Source of the DNA: Desulfobia sp.
GTDB taxonomy: Bacteria > Desulfobacterota > Desulfobulbia > Desulfobulbales > SURF-16
Direction: 5' to 3'
Length of the DNA stretch: 10,400 nucleotides
Assembly: GCA_030608985.1 (NCBI GenBank)
Contig: JAUWDC010000015.1
Coordinates: 1 to 10,400, forward strand
Part shown: positions 6,819 to 10,400 of the stretch, piece after piece
Position numbering within the stretch: position 1 is the stretch's first letter
How the letters are laid out: every line of letters starts with the position of its first letter
Made by a program: the position numbers and the translations under genes
The notes under the pieces: generated by a model
Database searches by the model: none
What the model saw: the letters and a program-made list of their open reading frames with translations, nothing else
What the model was told of the DNA's origin: nothing

Positions 6819-6833
6819 CAGATCTTGTCGAAA

Positions 6834-6873
6834 AAACTGTTACTGACCAGTAACAGTTTCCAACATTTTTTTT
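6834..6873 (+). terminator. Terminator-like hairpin plus T-run after the DUF3108 gene
   Basis: AAACTGTTACTG (6834-6845) and CAGTAACAGTTT (6848-6859) form a perfect 12-bp inverted repeat with a 2-nt centre. Eight T residues follow at 6866-6873. The stem is AT-rich and the T-run starts 6 nt after it, so this is a weaker than ideal intrinsic terminator. In the reconstructed ancestral DUF3108 frame, the stop TAA (6851-6853) lies inside this stem, which fits a gene-end terminator. A protein-binding operator for the downstream glutamate synthase operon is the alternative. Confidence 0.5.
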
Positions 6874-6937
6874 CTAAAAAGTCAGTTTTTCTTAATGTTA
6901 CATTTTTGTGTACTCCCATTCCTGGCGGCCATTTTTC

Positions 6938-7005
6938 TTGACAAGGTTGTTGTTTCGATGTAATCAATTTTGGTTCTGGTATGCTCGTCTGCTGCCCTTG
7001 GCAGC
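6938..7005 (+). promoter_or_regulatory. Candidate promoter and leader hairpin of the glutamate synthase operon
   Basis: TTGACA (6938-6943) is a perfect -35 box. The best -10 candidate is TGTAAT (6959-6964), five of six matches but with a short 15-nt spacer; TAATCA (6961-6966) gives 17 nt but matches less well. A small perfect hairpin GCTGCC-CTT-GGCAGC follows at 6991-7005 in the presumed leader, 54 nt before the first ATG. I looked for a sigma-54 site (GG and GC ten bases apart) and found none convincing here. Confidence 0.35.
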
Positions 7006-7058
7006 CTTACACATATCACAATATAAACTTTAAACCTTTTCAATTTAAGGAGAACATA

Positions 7059-8201
7059 ATGTGCCGGTTAGCGTTAAAGACCGCCAGTGAGCCGTTTTCT
7101 CCCTACACTGTGCTCCAGGCCATGGAAGCAATGCAGGAAGGATATGATGGCAGTGGCCTGGGTCTTCTTCTGAGAGGACTCGACTTTACTGATTACAGTT
7201 ACAAGGCCGGGGACCCAATTCTTTCAGGGATTGCCCATACTGAAGAGGCCTTCCACCGGCTTGGAAGCTTCATGCAGGACAGGGGGTTTGAGCTGAAATA
7301 CGATCATGAATTTGAAACGGATCTCTCCAAGATAGAGGCCAAGGATAGGCATAAATATATTCTCAGGGTGTATAGAAGGCCTGAGGCCTGGAAGAGTCTC
7401 TCCGAGGATGAGGTAGAGCTCCAGATGATGCTCACCAGGATTGCCCTTCGAAAAGATGGAGAAGAACATGGCGGGGACCTCACCGCATTTTCCTTTTGGC
7501 CGGATGTGGCCATGATTAAAGAAGTGGGCTGGCCGCTTAATGTGGGTGAGGCACTTGGATTAGACAGTCATCGTATAAAATCTCGGGTCTGTATGGCCCA
7601 GGGACGTCAGAATACCAACTGGGGAATCAACCTGTATGCCTGTCATCCATTTTTTATCCAAGGCATAGCCACCATGACTAATGGAGAGAACACAGCCTTT
7701 CTTCCAATCAAGGACTGGCTGAGCGGTAAGGGTTTTCCGGGTTATATCGGCTACCAGTCAGACAGTGAGGTCTTTGCCCATATTCTGCACTATACTGTCA
7801 GGCAGCTGAAATTGCCTCTTGAGGCGTATAAGCATATCATTACTCCTCTGAAAACAGAGGAATTAAAGGATCATCCCCAGGGTGATTTCCTGCTGGGACT
7901 GCGCAATGTCTGTCGTCGTCTCATAATAGATGGACCCAACGCGGTAATCGCTACTTTGCCGGATGAAACCTGCATGCTGGTTATGGATGCCAAAAAACTG
8001 CGTCCGGCTACCATTGGCGGAAAACCAGGTGAATGGGCGATTGCCTCGGAAATGTGCGGTGTTGACGCCATGATTCCAGACCGGGATCCTTCATTAGATT
8101 ATCAACCAATGCGTGAGCATACAATTATTGTACCTCCAGACCGACAGGAGTTTCAGATATGGTCTCAATTCGATCAGTTCCCTCTACCCCAAGCGGCTTA
8201 G
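7059..8201 (+). CDS. Glutamate synthase, glutamine amidotransferase (class II) domain subunit
   Basis: This 380-residue protein is the stand-alone glutaminase part of split glutamate synthase. It releases ammonia from glutamine for the FMN subunit. The start is ATG at 7059, with AAGGAG 7 nt upstream. This puts Cys2 right after the initiator Met (MCRLALKT), as needed for the N-terminal nucleophile of class II amidotransferases. A longer reading frame from 6981 would bury this Cys and has no ribosome site. Family motifs are GYDGSGLGL near the N terminus, TNGEN at 207-211 (oxyanion region) and SDSEV at 234-238. Its end overlaps the next gene by 43 nt, which suggests coupled synthesis. It heads an operon with the other two glutamate synthase domains. 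E. coli has all three in one GltB chain. Confidence 0.9.
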   Translation: MCRLALKTASEPFSPYTVLQAMEAMQEGYDGSGLGLLLRGLDFTDYSYKAGDPILSGIAHTEEAFHRLGSFMQDRGFELKYDHEFETDLSKIEAKDRHKYILRVYRRPEAWKSLSEDEVELQMMLTRIALRKDGEEHGGDLTAFSFWPDVAMIKEVGWPLNVGEALGLDSHRIKSRVCMAQGRQNTNWGINLYACHPFFIQGIATMTNGENTAFLPIKDWLSGKGFPGYIGYQSDSEVFAHILHYTVRQLKLPLEAYKHIITPLKTEELKDHPQGDFLLGLRNVCRRLIIDGPNAVIATLPDETCMLVMDAKKLRPATIGGKPGEWAIASEMCGVDAMIPDRDPSLDYQPMREHTIIVPPDRQEFQIWSQFDQFPLPQAA

Positions 8202-9799
8202 CAGCCGGGGATTTTCCCTGGATCATTGAGCATCGGGAAGACCGATGCACACTGTGCGGCCGATGTACAGCAGTCTGCCCGGTTAATGCCATTAAGCTGA
8301 CGTATATGCGGCAGCGTATGCCAAGATTGGTACTCTCTTCAAGCGAGCGCGGGAGCTCCTACCGTACATTTGTTGGTATACGACAAAGAACGGAAGCAGC
8401 CAACCGCTGCATTGGCTGTGGTACCTGCGAGAAAGTGTGTCCGAACCAGGCTATCAAACCGCAGCCGAATACAGTGTCCGAGCGTCACCGTTTTATTAAT
8501 ACAAAAGGTGGTGAGGCATGGAAACGCGGCGGTCGTAAAAATGAGCCTGGCCCAAGTCTCCTTGATAAAATTATTTTCAACAGGATCTCCATGCTGACTG
8601 ATCCTGCTCTTGATGCCGGGCGCCATGAGTTCAGCGTGAATACTCTGCTGGGTCGCGTACTGTCGCCGGAAGAATATCTGCGGAGAAAGATGACAGGAGA
8701 GTGGATTCCGCCGGTGAGAGAGATTTTCCCTTTCATTATTGGTTCCATGTCCTTCGGCGCCTTGTCTCCAAATATGTGGCTTGGGCTTCTACAGGGCGTG
8801 GCCTATTGTAACGAGGTTCTCGGTATTCCTGTTGTCATGGCCACAGGTGAGGGCGGATGTCCTCCCTGGGTCCTGAAAAGTCCGTTTCTGAAATATATTA
8901 TCCTGCAGATTGCATCCGGGTATTTTGGCTGGGATGAAATTATTCGCGCCATACCGGATATGCAGTGTGATCCGGCAGCCATCGAGATCAAGTATGGCCA
9001 GGGTGCAAAACCGGGCGACGGCGGACTTCTCATGTGGTTCAAAGTAAGCAAGCTGATAGCCCGCCTGCGAGGTGTTCCCGAGGGTATTGATCTTCCTTCA
9101 CCTCCGGTTCACCAGACACTCTATTCCATTGAAGAGTCGGTCATGAAAATGGTCCAGTCTCTGTCAATGGCATGGGATTTCAAGGTACCTGTCTATCCGA
9201 AGATCTCCGGTTCCAACTCGGCTAAATCCGTTTTGAATAACCTGGTAAGAAATCCATATGCTTCTGGACTGCTTATTGATGGTATCGATGGCGGTACCGG
9301 TGCAGCATACAACGTCAGTATGGACGCCATGGGCCATCCGATCGCGTCAAGCGTTCGTGAATGTTACCTCGATTTGTGTGCCCAGGGTAAACAGAATGAG
9401 ATTCCGATTTTTGCCGCCGGCGGTGTTGGCAAAAATGGTAATGTTACCCAGAATGGCCTGGCGCTCATTATGCTGGGTGCCAGTGGTGTTCATATGGGTA
9501 AATATATCATGCAGGCTGCCGCCGGTTGTCTCGGCAGTGAACAGAATCGTTGTAATGTATGTAACGTTGGTATCTGCCCGAAAGGCATAACCAGCCAGAA
9601 CCCCAAACTCTACCGCAGGCTCGATCCCGACTTGGTCGCTGAGCGTGTTGCAGAAACCTTCATGGCTATCAATACCGAAATGAAGAAAGTCTTGGCACCG
9701 CTGGGACGATCTCAGAGTCTGCCCATCGGAATGTCTGATGCCATTGGCATAGCTGATAAGGCAGCAGCCGATCAGCTGCAGATTAAGTACGTTTGTTAG
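8159..9799 (+). CDS. gltB: Glutamate synthase, ferredoxin plus FMN-binding synthase domain subunit
   Basis: This 546-residue protein is the catalytic core, which makes glutamate from 2-oxoglutarate and ammonia. An N-terminal bacterial ferredoxin module carries two 4Fe-4S motifs: C30, C33, C36, C40 and C84, C87, C90, C94. The FMN-binding TIM barrel follows, with GSMSFGALS at 195-203, TGEGGCPPW at 229-237, KYGQGAKPGDGG, and IDGIDGGTGAAY. Near the end are C465-x2-C468-x4-C473 followed by PKGITSQ, the place of the 3Fe-4S cluster; the E. coli type spacing is C-x5-C-x4-C. ATG at 8159 has AGGAG 8 nt upstream inside the previous gene, so the 43-nt overlap is real. This ferredoxin fusion is typical of archaeal and Desulfobacterota enzymes. 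Its last stop base (9799) is supplied by the inserted element 2. Confidence 0.93.
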   Translation: MVSIRSVPSTPSGLAAGDFPWIIEHREDRCTLCGRCTAVCPVNAIKLTYMRQRMPRLVLSSSERGSSYRTFVGIRQRTEAANRCIGCGTCEKVCPNQAIKPQPNTVSERHRFINTKGGEAWKRGGRKNEPGPSLLDKIIFNRISMLTDPALDAGRHEFSVNTLLGRVLSPEEYLRRKMTGEWIPPVREIFPFIIGSMSFGALSPNMWLGLLQGVAYCNEVLGIPVVMATGEGGCPPWVLKSPFLKYIILQIASGYFGWDEIIRAIPDMQCDPAAIEIKYGQGAKPGDGGLLMWFKVSKLIARLRGVPEGIDLPSPPVHQTLYSIEESVMKMVQSLSMAWDFKVPVYPKISGSNSAKSVLNNLVRNPYASGLLIDGIDGGTGAAYNVSMDAMGHPIASSVRECYLDLCAQGKQNEIPIFAAGGVGKNGNVTQNGLALIMLGASGVHMGKYIMQAAAGCLGSEQNRCNVCNVGICPKGITSQNPKLYRRLDPDLVAERVAETFMAINTEMKKVLAPLGRSQSLPIGMSDAIGIADKAAADQLQIKYVC

Positions 9800-9873
9800 T
9801 AATTGTTCAGGCACTCCTGAACAATTACAGTACGGTGGTTTTGCTAATTTTGTAGCACCACCTGAATGGTTAC
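9799..9873. mobile_element. MITE-like non-coding element 2 (75 bp) between two glutamate synthase genes
   Basis: The terminal repeats GTAATTGTTCAGG (9799-9811) and CCTGAATGGTTAC (9861-9873) match at 10 of 13 positions when inverted. Flanks GTTTGTTA (9791-9798) and ATTTGTTA (9874-9881) are an 8-bp direct repeat with one mismatch. Inside, a 13-bp perfect hairpin (9799-9811 with 9816-9828, loop CACT) is followed by a second hairpin, GGTGGT and GCTA (9834-9846, TTT bulge) with TAGC and ACCACC (9853-9862). Positions 9808-9834 match element 1 at 6754-6780 in 21 of 27 bases. No T-run follows, so it should not be an efficient intrinsic terminator, but the stem-loops will sit in the operon mRNA. The ribosome site of the next gene lies outside it. 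Confidence 0.8.
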
Positions 9874-9897
9874 ATTTGTTAGAAGAGGAATAAGAAA

Positions 9898-10400
9898 GTG
9901 AGTGAAGCTATTACCGTAAAAGGGCTGGATGAAAACGGCCAGCGGATTGACTCTAAAATATTTAATGAAATGGTCCAGGATGCTTTCGAGAAGACGAATA
10001 AGCTGATTCTGGAAACATATGGTCAGCATAATATCGGCGGTCGCCTTAAGACAAATGGCGAAAAGGTTGATATTCAGTTGACAGGACCATGCGGTCAAAG
10101 ACTCGGTTGTATGGGAATGCCTGGGACAACCATTACCTGCCATGGATCAGCCTCCGATGACGTAGGATATCTCAATATTGGCGCTGATATCACCGTACTT
10201 GGTGACGCTACCAATGGCTGCTGTAACGCCATGGCCGAAGGTAAGGTCTATGTTAAGGGCTCTATCGGTTCCCGTGGCCTGACCATGACCAAATGGAATC
10301 CTGAATATAAGCGCCCGCAACTCTGGGTGCTTGGTTCTGCCGGTGATACCTTTGCCGAGTTCAACTGCGGCGGTACCGCTGTCATCTGTGGTGTTGAGGC
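9898..10400 (+). CDS. Glutamate synthase, GXGXG (domain 3) subunit, C-terminal part beyond window
   Basis: The visible 167 codons, beginning MSEAITVKGLDENGQRIDSK, match the right-handed beta-helix (GXGXG) domain that in single-chain GltB lies after the FMN barrel and holds the domains together. Regular glycine-rich turns are seen in HNIGGRL, GCMGMPGTTI, YLNIGADITVLGDATNG, AEGKVYVKGSIGSRGLTM and LGSAGDTFAEFNCGGTAVICG. The start is GTG at 9898, preceded by AGGAA (9886-9890). No in-frame ATG is available before codon 25. Before insertion of element 2 the spacing from the previous stop would have been 15 nt; it is now 98 nt. The frame is open to the window end. An NAD(P)H-oxidising small subunit is expected downstream, but that cannot be seen. 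Confidence 0.9.
   Translation, partial: MSEAITVKGLDENGQRIDSKIFNEMVQDAFEKTNKLILETYGQHNIGGRLKTNGEKVDIQLTGPCGQRLGCMGMPGTTITCHGSASDDVGYLNIGADITVLGDATNGCCNAMAEGKVYVKGSIGSRGLTMTKWNPEYKRPQLWVLGSAGDTFAEFNCGGTAVICGVE

Noticed and set aside
6921..7010. Sigma-54 promoter for the glutamate synthase operon.
   Set aside because: The GG and GC pairs near 6924, 6972 and 6978 do not have the required ten-base spacing.
6981..7058. Possible 26-residue N-terminal extension of the glutaminase subunit (ATG at 6981).
   Set aside because: There is no ribosome site before 6981. ATG at 7059 has AAGGAG and exposes the catalytic Cys2; the leader also contains a hairpin.

Overview
The window looks like chromosomal DNA of an anaerobic Desulfobacterota (former Deltaproteobacteria), probably in or near the Desulfobulbales. 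This placement is inferred from four things: a glutamate synthase split into three genes with a ferredoxin module on the FMN part, a three-gene proton-translocating transhydrogenase, a PAS sensor ending in a four-cysteine tail that I know mostly from this group, and CACGAAG-type intergenic repeats. I see no rRNA, tRNA, CRISPR array, phage gene or transposase gene.

Layout. Positions 1-1948 (minus strand) hold the transhydrogenase operon pntAA-pntAB-pntB, with pntB running off the left edge. Positions 1949-2338 are a non-coding stretch with an 11-bp inverted repeat upstream of pntAA and a chain of hairpins that includes a CACGAAG palindrome. Then come tcdA (2339-3106, +), an exported MORN-repeat protein (3188-3805, +) and a convergent membrane sensor (3829-5496, -) built as Cache, PAS and Cys-rich tail. 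A second non-coding, repeat-bearing stretch (5497-5878) precedes an exported DUF3108 protein (5879-6682, +). After a third repeat-bearing gap comes the glutamate synthase operon (7059 to the right edge, +): glutaminase domain, ferredoxin plus FMN domain, and GXGXG domain, the last cut by the window end.

How the genes fit together. Transhydrogenase uses the proton gradient to make NADPH from NADH. Glutamate synthase uses reducing power to turn glutamine and 2-oxoglutarate into glutamate. The two operons are separated by unrelated genes, so this is shared metabolism and not one locus.

The most interesting result is a pair of small, related, non-coding mobile elements (MITE-like). One (6668-6818) has 11-bp perfect terminal inverted repeats and an 8-bp near-perfect target duplication, and it sits in the 3' end of the DUF3108 gene. 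Removing it in silico restores an open frame that runs seven codons beyond the junction valine and stops inside a terminator-like hairpin. The other (9799-9873) lies exactly between the FMN-domain and GXGXG-domain genes of glutamate synthase, also with an 8-bp near-perfect target duplication. Removing it restores a tight 15-nt operon spacing. The two share a 27-nt internal stretch at 21/27 identity, and the first carries an additional palindrome of about 77 nt nested inside it. The GTAA ends and 8-bp duplications suggest, as inference, mobilisation by an IS66-type transposase encoded elsewhere. The remaining genes are recognisable families; I see no defence or other novel multigene system.
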